From: JAADFF01 sp013153035
GTDB taxonomy: Bacteria; Coprothermobacterota; Coprothermobacteria; Coprothermobacterales; JAADFF01
NCBI GenBank assembly: GCA_026184435.1
Contig: CP046447.1
Direction: 5' to 3' (one strand)
Length of the DNA: 64,000 nucleotides
Positions 1 through 8,266 of the stretch are shown piece by piece. Every line of letters starts with the position of its first letter. The stretch's first letter is position 1. A program made the translations under genes and the position numbers. The notes below the pieces were generated by a model. The model ran no database searches, was not told the DNA's origin, and was given only the letters and a program-made list of their open reading frames with translations.

Positions 1-264
1 CATGAGGTTAGCTAGAAGAAGCGCCTGTTCTTCCTTAAGGAGAAGCATAGAAGAGCCATTAAAATCCCCCTTATATCCTACGGTAATGAGAACAGAAGGT
101 TCTTCAGGATGTTGGACTGCAGGCAAAGTTCCAAGCCACACCTCAGGTGTGGTTATATGTATGGTTTTTCCTATCATTTGGCTAAGAGCCGTTGCTGCGT
201 TGCCCATAGCAATATTTCCAATTTCTCCTAGTAGGTCAAGAAGCATTTCGTCCATCAATGCCAT
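1..264 (-). CDS. CheC/CheX-like chemotaxis phosphatase (3' end outside window)
   Basis: Only the first 88 codons are inside the window; the reading frame runs off the left edge without a stop. The start is the ATG at 264, preceded by GGAGGTGAT at good spacing. Near the N terminus it reads EIGNIAMGNAATALS, the signature of CheC/CheX/FliY-family CheY-P phosphatases (family form EIGNIGAGNAATALS, where E and N are catalytic). Proteins of this family dephosphorylate CheY-P in the cytoplasm. It starts 6 bases after the stop of the degenerate PilZ-like gene and probably shares an operon with that gene and the Cache-HAMP sensor, so a signalling role fits. CheC, CheX and FliY cannot be told apart because the second half is missing. 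Confidence 0.82.
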   Translation of the reverse strand, partial: MALMDEMLLDLLGEIGNIAMGNAATALSQMIGKTIHITTPEVWLGTLPAVQHPEEPSVLITVGYKGDFNGSSMLLLKEEQALLLANLM

Positions 265-269
265 GGAAA

Positions 270-1001
270 TCACCTCCTTCTGAATAACCCCAATATACCG
301 CCGTGTTTTTTAGCTTTTTTAGGCGTTAAATCCACCTGTATCGTTCCGAATAAGTATGCTGCAAGCATAGAAAATACAGTAGTTGTTTGTTCATCGAGTG
401 AAAGCCTCACATACAGTACGTCATAATCGTCAATACCATCTGTTAAGGATTCTCTAAATGTAATGACACCATTGCTCATAAATTGATGAAAGCCTGAGGT
501 AATAGGAATTTCTGAGAAGAAGAAAATCTCATCGTCTGAAATCTTGTCGCTATCTTCTTTGTAAAGAAGTATCTTTGCACCATTGATACCTGCTTTGAGT
601 AAAACTCCCTCTATATCCTCATCGCCGCCTTTATAGGAAACAAGTACTGGTATAGTCATATCGATGAAATTTTTCTGTTCAACAAGTTCACTTACGGGTA
701 TAAGTTCCAAATGTGGTGAGTCAGGATATATAAACATTTGATCTCCGTCAAGTATAATACCTGTTTTGCCTTTGCCGTAGAAATTTTCTAATCTGGTATT
801 AACATTAGCCCATATTATATCAGCAGGCTTGGATGAACGCATGAATTTTTTTCCGAGATCAACTTGTAATGTTAGATATTCTTCTGCTATTTCGGTAATA
901 AATCCTCTGAAACTGAATCTTAGCTCATCTTCTTTGTCTGATCTGGTTTGCACAATAAGAATGTCTCCACTAGATACCGCTTCTCTCCACGGGACACCCA
1001 C
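270..1001 (-). CDS. YcgR/PilZ-like protein with eroded c-di-GMP motifs
   Basis: 243 residues, GTG start with GAGGAG upstream. The layout looks like a two-barrel YcgR protein: an N-terminal half beginning with a short GD.L.V strand and a C-terminal half ending in VRLSLDEQTTTVF, like the last PilZ strand and helix. The two c-di-GMP signatures are absent: where RxxxR should lie there is EQKNF, and where D/NxSxxG should lie there is KAGINGA. Assignment therefore rests on length, strand pattern and context, not on motifs. It lies between a CheC-like gene and a Cache-HAMP sensor. If it is a PilZ protein it probably no longer binds c-di-GMP. The C terminus is very basic (KKAKKH, RRR). Confidence 0.5.
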   Translation of the reverse strand: MGVPWREAVSSGDILIVQTRSDKEDELRFSFRGFITEIAEEYLTLQVDLGKKFMRSSKPADIIWANVNTRLENFYGKGKTGIILDGDQMFIYPDSPHLELIPVSELVEQKNFIDMTIPVLVSYKGGDEDIEGVLLKAGINGAKILLYKEDSDKISDDEIFFFSEIPITSGFHQFMSNGVITFRESLTDGIDDYDVLYVRLSLDEQTTTVFSMLAAYLFGTIQVDLTPKKAKKHGGILGLFRRR

Positions 1002-1003
1002 AT

Positions 1004-2311
1004 TTAATCACTCCTCTTTTGGTGTCTTAGTATTTCTATAGTATTCTTTAGATTGTTTTTCATTTCATTGATGGCATTTACTATGAGTTTGATATCGTTG
1101 TTATATGGATAATCCAGATCTTCTCTAAGGTCTCCCTGTCCCATTCTAAGAATTTTACGCTCCAGCTCAATAAGGGGATCAAATATTCTGCTAAGCATGA
1201 TATACGATAGAATTGCAGCAATGATAATGAGAAGAATGACAAATATGATAAAGAAGTTTCTTGTTTTATTAATAGATGCTGAGATTTCCTGTACAGGTTG
1301 AAGCCATATATCTTTATTGATAGCGGATACGATTTTCCATGGAGTTCCTGGTATCGAAGCTACTTTAATACGCAGGTTGTGATCAAAAAGACTTATGTCA
1401 GTTATTTCTCCGTCTGTAGCTGCTTTTATTATTTCGTATGATTGTTCTAGTTGCTTTTTATCTATTTCGGTTAATTTCAACTCTTTTTCATATTTCATTT
1501 TCATTTCTCTTGCTTTATCACCATACGCATGTAAGAAGTCCAGATTTAAAGGTAATCCATTATATCTTTTGTCAGGAGCGGCAAGAAGTATAGGGGCATG
1601 AACTTTATCGTCTTTGGGGATATACACAAGAAAGAAGAAGGAAGAGTATTTGTCTTTATTTTTAATTGCAGAGAGTTCAGATATTTTTGATATCTGATCT
1701 AAAGAAAGGTAAAGTCCTATTACACCTAAAATATTGTTACCGTCTTTGATTGGGTAACCTATAGCCACTTCCATTTGACCAGTATCTTGATTCAGAAACG
1801 GAGGTGAAAATGTAAGGGTTCCAGTGTTTAGTGCTTCTTCATACCATGGTTCTGTTCGTATATCACTAACATATTCGGATCTTGGAGGATACACAAAAGA
1901 GAATTCCCCTGTTGTTTTAACAATGGCTATCTGACTAACAGCTCCTTCAAGGACTTTAGCATAATTCTGGACAATGTGATTTAGCTGTTCTGAGTATGTT
2001 TGAACTTGTTCTTGTGCAGCTTTACTTGACATTTGAGAAAAAACATCGATTTTCTGGAGAGCATATTTAGCCTTATCTTCCATTGATTTGATAGGTACTA
2101 GTGCAATATTTTCGAGCCACGCCCTGATAGCACCTGAAAAACCTTCACTCATACTATTTAATGTGCCTTGTACCGTTTCTTCTGTGACGTTGGTTAGCAA
2201 GTTTTTATTTTTATTCATCTCCATTAAAGAAAAAACACCTACGGGTACGGATGATAATAAGATAAATAGGATAACAATAAGGGTGATTTGCTTTTTAAGC
2301 TTTCCTTTCAT
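1004..2311 (-). CDS. Membrane sensor: Cache domain plus HAMP, no output domain
   Basis: 435 residues. A first membrane helix at about 9-28, an extracytoplasmic segment of about 320 residues with features of a dCache ligand-binding domain (WYEEAL, IGYPIKDGNNILGVIGLYLSLDQI), a second membrane helix at about 352-372 and a HAMP linker (PLIELERKI, MGQGDLREDLDYP) to the C terminus. The protein stops just after HAMP, so the methyl-accepting, kinase or cyclase module normally found there is missing. The stop is a clean one followed at once by the next gene, so truncation by the window edge is not the cause. It heads an operon with a PilZ-like and a CheC-like gene. The ATG start follows an SD sequence buried in a palindrome. 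Confidence 0.78.
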   Translation of the reverse strand: MKGKLKKQITLIVILFILLSSVPVGVFSLMEMNKNKNLLTNVTEETVQGTLNSMSEGFSGAIRAWLENIALVPIKSMEDKAKYALQKIDVFSQMSSKAAQEQVQTYSEQLNHIVQNYAKVLEGAVSQIAIVKTTGEFSFVYPPRSEYVSDIRTEPWYEEALNTGTLTFSPPFLNQDTGQMEVAIGYPIKDGNNILGVIGLYLSLDQISKISELSAIKNKDKYSSFFFLVYIPKDDKVHAPILLAAPDKRYNGLPLNLDFLHAYGDKAREMKMKYEKELKLTEIDKKQLEQSYEIIKAATDGEITDISLFDHNLRIKVASIPGTPWKIVSAINKDIWLQPVQEISASINKTRNFFIIFVILLIIIAAILSYIMLSRIFDPLIELERKILRMGQGDLREDLDYPYNNDIKLIVNAINEMKNNLKNTIEILRHQKRSD

Positions 2312-2312
2312 A

Positions 2313-2326
2313 AGGAGGCACCTCCT
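2313..2326 (-). promoter_or_regulatory. Palindrome containing the SD of the Cache-HAMP gene
   Basis: On the minus strand the sequence reads AGGAGGTGCCTCCT and the ATG follows two bases later. The SD (AGGAGG) and an exact anti-SD (CCTCCT) form one short palindrome, so the mRNA could fold back and hide the SD. The palindrome is seen directly; the regulatory effect is inferred. Confidence 0.45.
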
Positions 2327-2378
2327 AAGTTGTATTATTCTTTATAGAGTAATTCTAACATGCAAGGAGGGACTTAAG

Positions 2379-3209
2379 GTGAAGATATTTATGTCAACAG
2401 ACATTGAAGGATTATCTGGTATCCCATCATGGGAATGGTGGAAAAACAATATTAAAGGTACGACAGAGATTCTTATTAGGCACATTCTTCCTGTTATAGA
2501 TGTGATAAAGGAATATGATAGTGAAGCGGAAGTTGTTATTGTTGATAGCCATAGTAAGGGAGAGAATATGTCGGTTTTAGATTTCCCAGAAGAGTATAGT
2601 CATGTTTTTCTTATAAGTGGTTTTCCCCGTAAAGATTATATGATGAGTGGCTTTGATGGAACTTATGATGGTGTGATATTTGTTGGATATCATTCTCTTG
2701 TTGGCGGCGGTGGTGCTATGGATCATACATATTCCTCTTCCAGTATTTACAATATTCGCGTTAATGGTGAACCTGTAGGTGAAACAACAATTAATGCCGC
2801 TTTTGCAGGTGAATTTGGTGTTCCGGTTATCCTTGTTGTGGGGCAAAAGGAGATGCAGTGGGAGATGGAGAAATATCTTCCCGATACAGTATTTGTTCCT
2901 GTTCAAGAGGCAGTAGGGCGTTTTGCAACTAAGAATTCTCTGCTACATGAGGTGGCCCGTAATATTCAGATAGGAACTCAGGAAGCTATAGATAAATTGC
3001 AAAATGGTTCGATAAGACCATTTACATTTTCATCTCCCATAGAGGTAGAGATTGATTGGTTATCTTCTTCTATTGCCGATATTGTATCTCAAATGCCTAT
3101 AATGGAAAGAATATCGCCTCGTACCACACGCTACACAGTTGACACCTGGGTAGAAGGTTTCCGTTGGCTTCTGTCTGCAGTTTATATGAGTTATTTGGGG
3201 CAGAGGTGA
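2379..3209 (+). CDS. M55 family D-aminopeptidase (DppA-like)
   Basis: 276 residues from GTG 2379, preceded by GCAAGGAGGG. Peptidase family M55 enzymes are zinc-dependent decameric aminopeptidases acting on D-amino-acid peptides, as in cell-wall peptide turnover. Visible family motifs are the N-terminal MSTDIEGLSG (Asp and Glu zinc ligands), DSHSK (His ligand), GYHS, the AMDHT block holding the nucleophilic/proton-transfer His, and VGETTINAAFAGEFGVP with the distal Glu. Length matches the family (about 270). The frame is open further upstream to 2088, but that stretch runs back through the divergent gene and has no SD. It is followed after 4 bases by the next gene, suggesting co-transcription. 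Confidence 0.88.
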   Translation: MKIFMSTDIEGLSGIPSWEWWKNNIKGTTEILIRHILPVIDVIKEYDSEAEVVIVDSHSKGENMSVLDFPEEYSHVFLISGFPRKDYMMSGFDGTYDGVIFVGYHSLVGGGGAMDHTYSSSSIYNIRVNGEPVGETTINAAFAGEFGVPVILVVGQKEMQWEMEKYLPDTVFVPVQEAVGRFATKNSLLHEVARNIQIGTQEAIDKLQNGSIRPFTFSSPIEVEIDWLSSSIADIVSQMPIMERISPRTTRYTVDTWVEGFRWLLSAVYMSYLGQR

Positions 3210-3213
3210 GTTT

Positions 3214-3756
3214 ATGCCTAGAGGGTTTAGAAATCTTGTGAGAATGAAACCCAATTGGCATGTGTTAATATTTCCATTTGATGTGGATAATGTCAGGGAG
3301 ATATATGGACTTTTAGGTGGAAAAGGTTCTATTACATGTTTGGTGGTTCCTGATGATGTTGATGAGTATAAGCGACAGCTATCGTATCTCCCTTATGGAG
3401 GTCCGTCTACGTTTGTACTTCCTAGAGGAGCCTTAAAATCTTTAGATGGGTATTTTCATACTGCTATATTTTTAATTCCTATAGATAAATTTTCTCGTCC
3501 TGAAGAGGTGTTGTTTGATATCTACAGATTACTTCATTGGCACGGATATGTTCAAGTTATCCATTTTATAGCCGGTGGCAAAGAAGACATCTGGACACAG
3601 TCTCCTGATAGCTATAGTATCAAGGTAGCGGCACTTTTGAAAAAGACGGGTTTTATGTTGTCCGATGCCAGAGCTCTTGAAATTGCCGATGGTATATGGG
3701 TAAAAGTAGAGGGGGTAAAAAGGGATAGTTTGTCAGATGAAGACATAGCATATTAA
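3214..3756 (+). CDS. Hypothetical protein, possibly a degenerate methyltransferase fold
   Basis: 180 residues, ATG after GAGGTGA, 4 bases downstream of the M55 gene. I do not recognise a family with certainty. The alternating beta-alpha pattern and the late block (LLHWHGYVQVIHF, then a helix LLKKTGFMLSDARAL) resemble the second half of a class I SAM methyltransferase, where a strand after a LkpgG turn is followed by LL..aGF. The glycine-rich SAM motif I (GxGxG) is not visible; at the expected place it reads IFPFDVDNVRE. It may be an inactive relative or an unrelated alpha/beta protein. Nothing in the context defines a role. Confidence 0.5.
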   Translation: MPRGFRNLVRMKPNWHVLIFPFDVDNVREIYGLLGGKGSITCLVVPDDVDEYKRQLSYLPYGGPSTFVLPRGALKSLDGYFHTAIFLIPIDKFSRPEEVLFDIYRLLHWHGYVQVIHFIAGGKEDIWTQSPDSYSIKVAALLKKTGFMLSDARALEIADGIWVKVEGVKRDSLSDEDIAY

Positions 3757-3761
3757 TAGTG

Positions 3762-3790
3762 TATAATTCAATATGCCTACCTGTAGGTAG
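3762..3790 (+). promoter_or_regulatory. Candidate promoter and palindrome upstream of rpmH
   Basis: A TATAAT hexamer lies at 3762-3767, with no convincing -35 at 17 bases. Ten bases on is an inverted repeat, CTACCT GT AGGTAG (3777-3790), near where transcription would begin. The hairpin or operator role is inferred. The rpmH SD (AAAGGAGG) follows at about 3830-3837. Confidence 0.35.
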
Positions 3791-3844
3791 ATAGTGTTGT
3801 GGTATGCAAAGAAAATGTTAACATAGGGAAAGGAGGATAGGGCT

Positions 3845-3994
3845 ATGAAGAGAACATATCAGCCACATAACCGTAGAAGGGCTCGTACACATGGCTTTAT
3901 GGCAAGAATGAGCACACGAGGTGGAAGAAGAGTTTTGAAGAGAAGAAGACAGAAGGGGCGTTGGAGACTTACACCATCTTATCGTAAGGTGTAA
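3845..3994 (+). CDS. rpmH: 50S ribosomal protein L34
   Basis: 49 residues starting MKRTYQPHNRRRARTHGFMA, a near-perfect L34 N terminus; about a third of the residues are Arg or Lys, as usual for this rRNA-binding protein of the large subunit. ATG follows AAAGGAGG. rnpA starts 3 bases after the stop, the standard bacterial arrangement. dnaA, which often lies upstream, is not present: an M55 peptidase and a hypothetical gene are there instead. Confidence 0.98.
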   Translation: MKRTYQPHNRRRARTHGFMARMSTRGGRRVLKRRRQKGRWRLTPSYRKV

Positions 3995-3997
3995 GAT

Positions 3998-4357
3998 GTG
4001 GGAATACCACGGAAGTATAGGCTTACATCAGGTAGATTGTTTGGTGAAGTGTATAAAAGGGGGAAGATGCTAAAATCTCCCTTATTTGTTGTATATTATT
4101 TGCCTATAGAAGATGGGCCAAAGATCGGAATAGTTGTTTCTAAAAAATTTGGGAAGGCCGTGAGGAGAAATAGACTAAAGAGGCAGATAAGGGAGATAGT
4201 AAGGGGGCATCTTCCCCATTTACAAGACGCGGTTGTTATTTTACCTCGTATGAAGGTTAAAGATGTTTCGTTTCAGGAGATGAAGCATGTTTTAGATAAT
4301 ATGCTTGAGCAGGTAGGCAGGGGGGACAGTAGTGAAGTATCTGAGTATTCTAAGTAA
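3998..4357 (+). CDS. rnpA: Ribonuclease P protein component
   Basis: 119 residues from GTG 3998, 3 bases after rpmH. The protein subunit binds the RNase P RNA and the 5' leader of pre-tRNA. The conserved RNR motif is clear (AVRRNRLKRQIREIVR), as are the N-terminal RLTSGRLFGEVYKRGK and GIVVSKKFGKA blocks. The C terminus is a little longer than usual (RGDSSEVSEYSK) because its end overlaps yidD by 26 bases. Part of the rpmH-rnpA-yidD-yidC-khpB-mnmE operon. Confidence 0.97.
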   Translation: MGIPRKYRLTSGRLFGEVYKRGKMLKSPLFVVYYLPIEDGPKIGIVVSKKFGKAVRRNRLKRQIREIVRGHLPHLQDAVVILPRMKVKDVSFQEMKHVLDNMLEQVGRGDSSEVSEYSK

Positions 4358-4601
4358 GAAAATCGTTATAGGCATTTTGATGTTCATTCATGCTTTTTTG
4401 CATTTGTTTTCTCAAGGGCCGGTATGCAGGCATATACCAACATGTTCTGCATATACGGTGGAGGCTATAGAAAAGCATGGTGTGATAGTAGGGGGATATT
4501 TGGCACTGAAGAGGATATTACGGTGTCACCCATGGGGTACATGGGGTTATGATCCAGTACCTGAGAAAATACAACTCAAGTTTTTTATCAGCGATAAGTA
4601 G
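4332..4601 (+). CDS. yidD: Membrane protein insertion efficiency factor YidD
   Basis: 89 residues, GTG start inside the end of rnpA. YidD proteins are small, membrane-associated helpers of YidC-dependent insertion. The family pattern is intact: GPVCRHIPTCSAYTVEAIEKHG, then GGYLALKRILRCHPWG and YDPVPEK, including the three conserved cysteines (CR, TCS, RC). A hydrophobic N-terminal helix precedes it. Position between rnpA and yidC agrees. Confidence 0.95.
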   Translation: MKYLSILSKKIVIGILMFIHAFLHLFSQGPVCRHIPTCSAYTVEAIEKHGVIVGGYLALKRILRCHPWGTWGYDPVPEKIQLKFFISDK

Positions 4602-4614
4602 GAGGGATATATAA

Positions 4615-5403
4615 ATGGCTACAGAAACTGTAAGCAGTAGTGCTACCATGGCAACGAAAACTGTGGGAAGCACACAGACAGTAGCAGCTACAACAGCTAC
4701 GACAGCTACTCAACCATTAAAGGGTATTACTGGCGCTATTGCCATGTTTTTTATGTGGGTTTTGGATTTCTTGTATAGATTTGTTCCATACTATCCCGTG
4801 GATATTATGCTTCTTACACTAATAGTGAAGATACTTATGTTTCCGTTTACATATCAACAGATACGTTCTAGTGTTATGATGGCTAAGATTCAGCCTCTTG
4901 TGAAGCAGATACAGGAAAAGTATAAAGAAGATAAGAATAAACAGGGCGAGGAATTGATGAAACTATACAAAGAGTACAATGTCAATCCACTGGCCGGATG
5001 TCTTGTGCTTATTTTTCAGCTTCCTATATTCTGGGGATTGTATAAGGCTCTTCTAAACTACCATCTGTATAATCCCAATTTTAATGGAGTATCTTTTCTA
5101 TGGGTGCCTGATATCTCTAAACCAGATCCAACGTGGGCAACTGCTATTATCGTTGCCATAGCGACATATTTCCAGTTTAAACTCAGTCAAACTCCAACGT
5201 CTGATCCTAAAACACAATCTCAGATGAAAATGATGATGATTATGATGCCTCTGTTATTTGCTTGGATTGCTATGAAAATGCCTGTTGGTGTGGCTATTTA
5301 TTGGGTAACGTTCGCATTTTTAGGTGTTATTGAAAACAGAGTAGTTAGATATATGGTAGAGAAAGAGCTTGATAAGAAGGGCTTTAATCAGAAGGTTGTT
5401 TAA
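4615..5403 (+). CDS. yidC: Membrane protein insertase YidC/OxaA
   Basis: 262 residues, a short YidC of the Gram-positive/organellar type without the large periplasmic domain of Proteobacteria. After a Thr/Ala-rich N terminus of about 35 residues come the conserved core: TLIVKILMFPFTYQQIRSS with the groove Arg, a basic cytoplasmic helical hairpin (KIQPLVKQIQEKYKED), NVNPLAGCLVLIFQLPIFWG, and two C-terminal helices including the Met-rich MKMMMIMMPLLFAWIAMKMP. It inserts and folds inner-membrane proteins, including Fo subunits. ATG follows AGGAGGGATAT, 13 bases after yidD. No lipobox is seen. Confidence 0.95.
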   Translation: MATETVSSSATMATKTVGSTQTVAATTATTATQPLKGITGAIAMFFMWVLDFLYRFVPYYPVDIMLLTLIVKILMFPFTYQQIRSSVMMAKIQPLVKQIQEKYKEDKNKQGEELMKLYKEYNVNPLAGCLVLIFQLPIFWGLYKALLNYHLYNPNFNGVSFLWVPDISKPDPTWATAIIVAIATYFQFKLSQTPTSDPKTQSQMKMMMIMMPLLFAWIAMKMPVGVAIYWVTFAFLGVIENRVVRYMVEKELDKKGFNQKVV

Positions 5404-5423
5404 TACTGTGGGGGGTGAACACT

Positions 5424-6026
5424 GTGGGAGATATGATATTTACAGGAGCAAGTGTTGATGAAGCGGTAGCGTCTGCAAAAAGCGTGCTTGGAGAGCACTT
5501 TGAATATGAAATAGTTGAGGAAAAAAAGGGGTTGTTGGGTAAGGTTGTAAAAATTAGGGCTTGGAGACCAGTTCCATCTGTTATTGTCAAAAAACTTCTT
5601 GAGGATATTATGAAAGCTGCTGGTAAAGAGGCAACCATCTATGTAGATGAATATGATGAGGGTGAAATACATGTTCGTATAGATGGTGAAGATCTTGCTG
5701 GCTTTATTGGTAAACATGGTAAATTTCTTGATACATTTGAGCATTTTATAGATCAGGTTATTAGACTCCGTTTTGATAAGCCTGTTAGGCTTGATATAGA
5801 TATCATGGGCTATAAGGCCCGTAGAGCAGAAAAGCTATTATCTATGATAGAGAAAAAAATACAGTATATGGAGTCTCGTAGACTGAGAAGCATAAAGCTA
5901 AATCCTATGCCCCGTTGGGAAAGGAAAATTGTACATAAGCTTGTACAGGAACATTTCCCATCTTATACCACACGCTCATTTGGAGAAGAACCTAATAGGA
6001 GGATAGAGATAAAGAGGGTTGGCTGA
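5424..6026 (+). CDS. khpB: RNA-binding protein KhpB/Jag (Jag-N, KH, R3H)
   Basis: About 200 residues. GTG 5424 is preferred because GGGGGGTG ends about 6 bases before it; GTG 5415 is in frame but lies inside that SD. Domains in order: Jag-N (IFTGASVDEAVASAKSVLG), a type II KH domain at about 75-150 with GFIGKHGK as the GxxG loop, and a C-terminal R3H domain (PMPRWERKIVHKLVQ, TRSFGEEPNRRIEIKR). KhpB binds RNA in the cytoplasm and affects cell elongation and division in Firmicutes. It follows yidC, the usual spoIIIJ-jag order. Confidence 0.93.
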   Translation: MGDMIFTGASVDEAVASAKSVLGEHFEYEIVEEKKGLLGKVVKIRAWRPVPSVIVKKLLEDIMKAAGKEATIYVDEYDEGEIHVRIDGEDLAGFIGKHGKFLDTFEHFIDQVIRLRFDKPVRLDIDIMGYKARRAEKLLSMIEKKIQYMESRRLRSIKLNPMPRWERKIVHKLVQEHFPSYTTRSFGEEPNRRIEIKRVG

Positions 6027-6027
6027 T

Positions 6028-7389
6028 ATGTCTGATATTATTGTTGCCCTTTCAACCCCTCCCGGCGTTGGTGCTATTCATGTTATACGCCTCTCTGGGA
6101 GGGGTTCTTTTTTACTGGCAGAAAAGGTTATCAATAAGAAAATCCCTCCTCATGGAGTTATGAGGCTGGCTAATATTTATGATGATGAGGGAGATATAAT
6201 AGATAAAGTCCTAATTGTCGCTTTTTATTCCCCTCGTTCCTATACAGGGGAGGATATGGTAGAGTTTCATATTCATGGTAATCCCGTTATTGCCTCTGCT
6301 TTGATATCACGTCTCATATCAATGGGTGCTCGTCTTGCAGAGCCGGGTGAATTTACCAAGAGAGCTCTTCTTTCAGGTAAGATGTCTCTTTCTCAAGTAG
6401 AGGCTCTCCATGAGGTTATATATGGTAAAAATATTGAGTCTATCAAAGCGGCAACACGCAGTGCGGCCGGTGAATATGAGAGGGAAATCAAAGCTATTTA
6501 TGATGACATATTATCTTTGGCCTCGGCTATGAGGGCTGATGTTGATTATCCTGAAGATGTGGAATTGGAAGAATATGGATTCGATGACAGAAAAAAGCAA
6601 TTTCTTGAAATTATGGATGATATCTTGGAGAAGCTAACCATTTTATACAAGCGTATAGAAATAGGGCAAAAATTGGCAAGAGGATACAAGATTGTTCTTG
6701 TTGGGGCACCTAATGTTGGTAAGTCATCTCTTCTTAATGCACTATTGGGATATGAAAGGGCTATTGTATCTGATATTCCTGGAACAACACGTGATTTTGT
6801 AGAGGCTATGCACATGATAGGGCATGTACCAGTATCCCTTGTTGATGTTGCCGGTATCAGACAAACTGTAGATAAGGTTGAAAAAATTGGTGTTGATAAA
6901 GCCAAGCAACTTGCCAAAGAGGCAGATTTGCTTATATGGGTTGTTGATGGTAGCAAGGCACTTGCAGAAGATGATTTAAGGGTATGGCATGAGTTTGGGG
7001 AAAATATACGACTTATAGCTGTAAATAAAATAGATATGGTAAATGATGTGGAAAAAGCTCTTTTGCAGTTTAAAGAATATGGGCCACCTGTTATCGGTGT
7101 ATCAGCCAAGACTGGTAAAGGTATAGATGAACTTGTAAATTCAATATCGGATATTCTTAGTCAACATGAACATTCTCCTCTTTATATGTCTGGTAGGGTT
7201 ATGTCTCATGTTCACGAGGCTTTACAATATATGGAAGAGGCACGAAACCTTGTTGAAACAAATATGCCTGAAATAGCATCTATAGATATTGAAAGGGCGG
7301 CAAGACATGTTGGTGCTATTTTAGGACGAGCGGATGTATCTGAAGATGTGTTAGATAAATTGTTTTCTACATTTTGTGTAGGGAAGTAG
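6028..7389 (+). CDS. mnmE: tRNA modification GTPase MnmE
   Basis: 453 residues from ATG 6028; an in-frame TTG at 6019 overlaps khpB and has no better SD. With MnmG, MnmE installs the cmnm5 group on U34 of certain tRNAs. N-terminal formyl-THF-binding domain (TPPGVGAIHVIRLSG), central helical region, inserted Ras-like G domain with GAPNVGKSSLLNALLG (P-loop), DIPGTTRD (G2), DVAGI (G3) and NKID (G4), and the C-terminal FCVGK carrying the catalytic Cys. All motifs are intact. mnmG is not in the window. Confidence 0.97.
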   Translation: MSDIIVALSTPPGVGAIHVIRLSGRGSFLLAEKVINKKIPPHGVMRLANIYDDEGDIIDKVLIVAFYSPRSYTGEDMVEFHIHGNPVIASALISRLISMGARLAEPGEFTKRALLSGKMSLSQVEALHEVIYGKNIESIKAATRSAAGEYEREIKAIYDDILSLASAMRADVDYPEDVELEEYGFDDRKKQFLEIMDDILEKLTILYKRIEIGQKLARGYKIVLVGAPNVGKSSLLNALLGYERAIVSDIPGTTRDFVEAMHMIGHVPVSLVDVAGIRQTVDKVEKIGVDKAKQLAKEADLLIWVVDGSKALAEDDLRVWHEFGENIRLIAVNKIDMVNDVEKALLQFKEYGPPVIGVSAKTGKGIDELVNSISDILSQHEHSPLYMSGRVMSHVHEALQYMEEARNLVETNMPEIASIDIERAARHVGAILGRADVSEDVLDKLFSTFCVGK

Positions 7390-7399
7390 GTGGGGAAAG

Positions 7400-8239
7400 A
7401 TGAGTTTGCGTATTGTTGTAGATGGGGATGCCGATATACCTCCTCAACTTGAGAATGAGGTAGCTTATGTGCCGCAGTATGTTATCTATGATGGTGTTAG
7501 TTATAAAGCTACTAAAGAGCTTATCTTGCATAAGATGGAATCCATGCTTGATCCGGGTAAGCTGTCTACGAGCATGCCTTCAGCCCAGGACTTTGTAGAT
7601 GCTCTTAAAGAGTTGGATTATCCTGCTTTAGCCATCCATGTTAGTAGTGGAATCAGTAGCACTTATCAATCCATTAAAACGGCAGCGGAGACTGTTGGAG
7701 TTTTAGATAAACTTTATATGTTTGATACGAAAACAGCTGCCTCGGGAATAGGAGTATATGTATATCTAGCGTATGAACTCCTTAAACAAGGTGCTACCGC
7801 CAGGGAAGTGTACGATACCCTTGTGAAACTTCGTGATAATAGAAGGGAAAAAACCTATGCTTTGGTTGGCGATGTACGTTTTGCACTTCATGGGGGCAGA
7901 GTTAGGGGGATTGCTGCGGCTGCAGCTAAGGCCATGCATTTTATGGTTGTTGTTTCCCCAGACGAAGAGGGATACATACAAGCTATTTATAAAACTATGG
8001 GGCGAAGAAAGGCTATTAGATATGTCCTTGAAAGGGCAAGACAGTCTTTAAAAGATGCAGAAAGTCCTATTGTTGGAATATCCCATGCATGGGCTGATAA
8101 AGATGCCAGTATGATAGCGGAGACGCTTCGTAAAGAGCGTCCAGATGCTTCTATTTTTGTAACATACATGAATCCTACATTGGTAGCCCATGGTGGGAAG
8201 GGCACATTGGCAGTTTCAGTACTTGATGCCAATGTGTGA
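7400..8239 (+). CDS. DegV family fatty-acid-binding protein, copy 1
   Basis: 279 residues, ATG 10 bases after mnmE with GTGGGGAAAG upstream. DegV proteins bind a fatty acyl chain; several act as FakB, presenting fatty acid to the kinase FakA, though no fakA gene is seen here. Family landmarks: LSTSMPSAQDFVDAL (TSxP block), HVSSGISSTYQS, FDTKTAASGIG, and GDVRFALHGGRVRG. The N-terminal motif normally DSTADLP reads DGDADIPP, so the first Ser is Gly. It is followed after 27 bases by a clear paralogue with the same layout, implying tandem duplication. Confidence 0.9.
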   Translation: MSLRIVVDGDADIPPQLENEVAYVPQYVIYDGVSYKATKELILHKMESMLDPGKLSTSMPSAQDFVDALKELDYPALAIHVSSGISSTYQSIKTAAETVGVLDKLYMFDTKTAASGIGVYVYLAYELLKQGATAREVYDTLVKLRDNRREKTYALVGDVRFALHGGRVRGIAAAAAKAMHFMVVVSPDEEGYIQAIYKTMGRRKAIRYVLERARQSLKDAESPIVGISHAWADKDASMIAETLRKERPDASIFVTYMNPTLVAHGGKGTLAVSVLDANV

Positions 8240-8266
8240 ATAGTAATAATTTAGGGGGGATGCGGA

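Noticed and set aside
2088..2378. N-terminal extension of the M55 peptidase from the long open frame
   Set aside because: It lies opposite the sensor gene, has no SD, and the family N terminus (MSTDIEG) begins right after GTG 2379.
3757..3844. Replication origin or DnaA boxes near rpmH
   Set aside because: No TTATCCACA-like repeats and no dnaA or dnaN in the neighbourhood.
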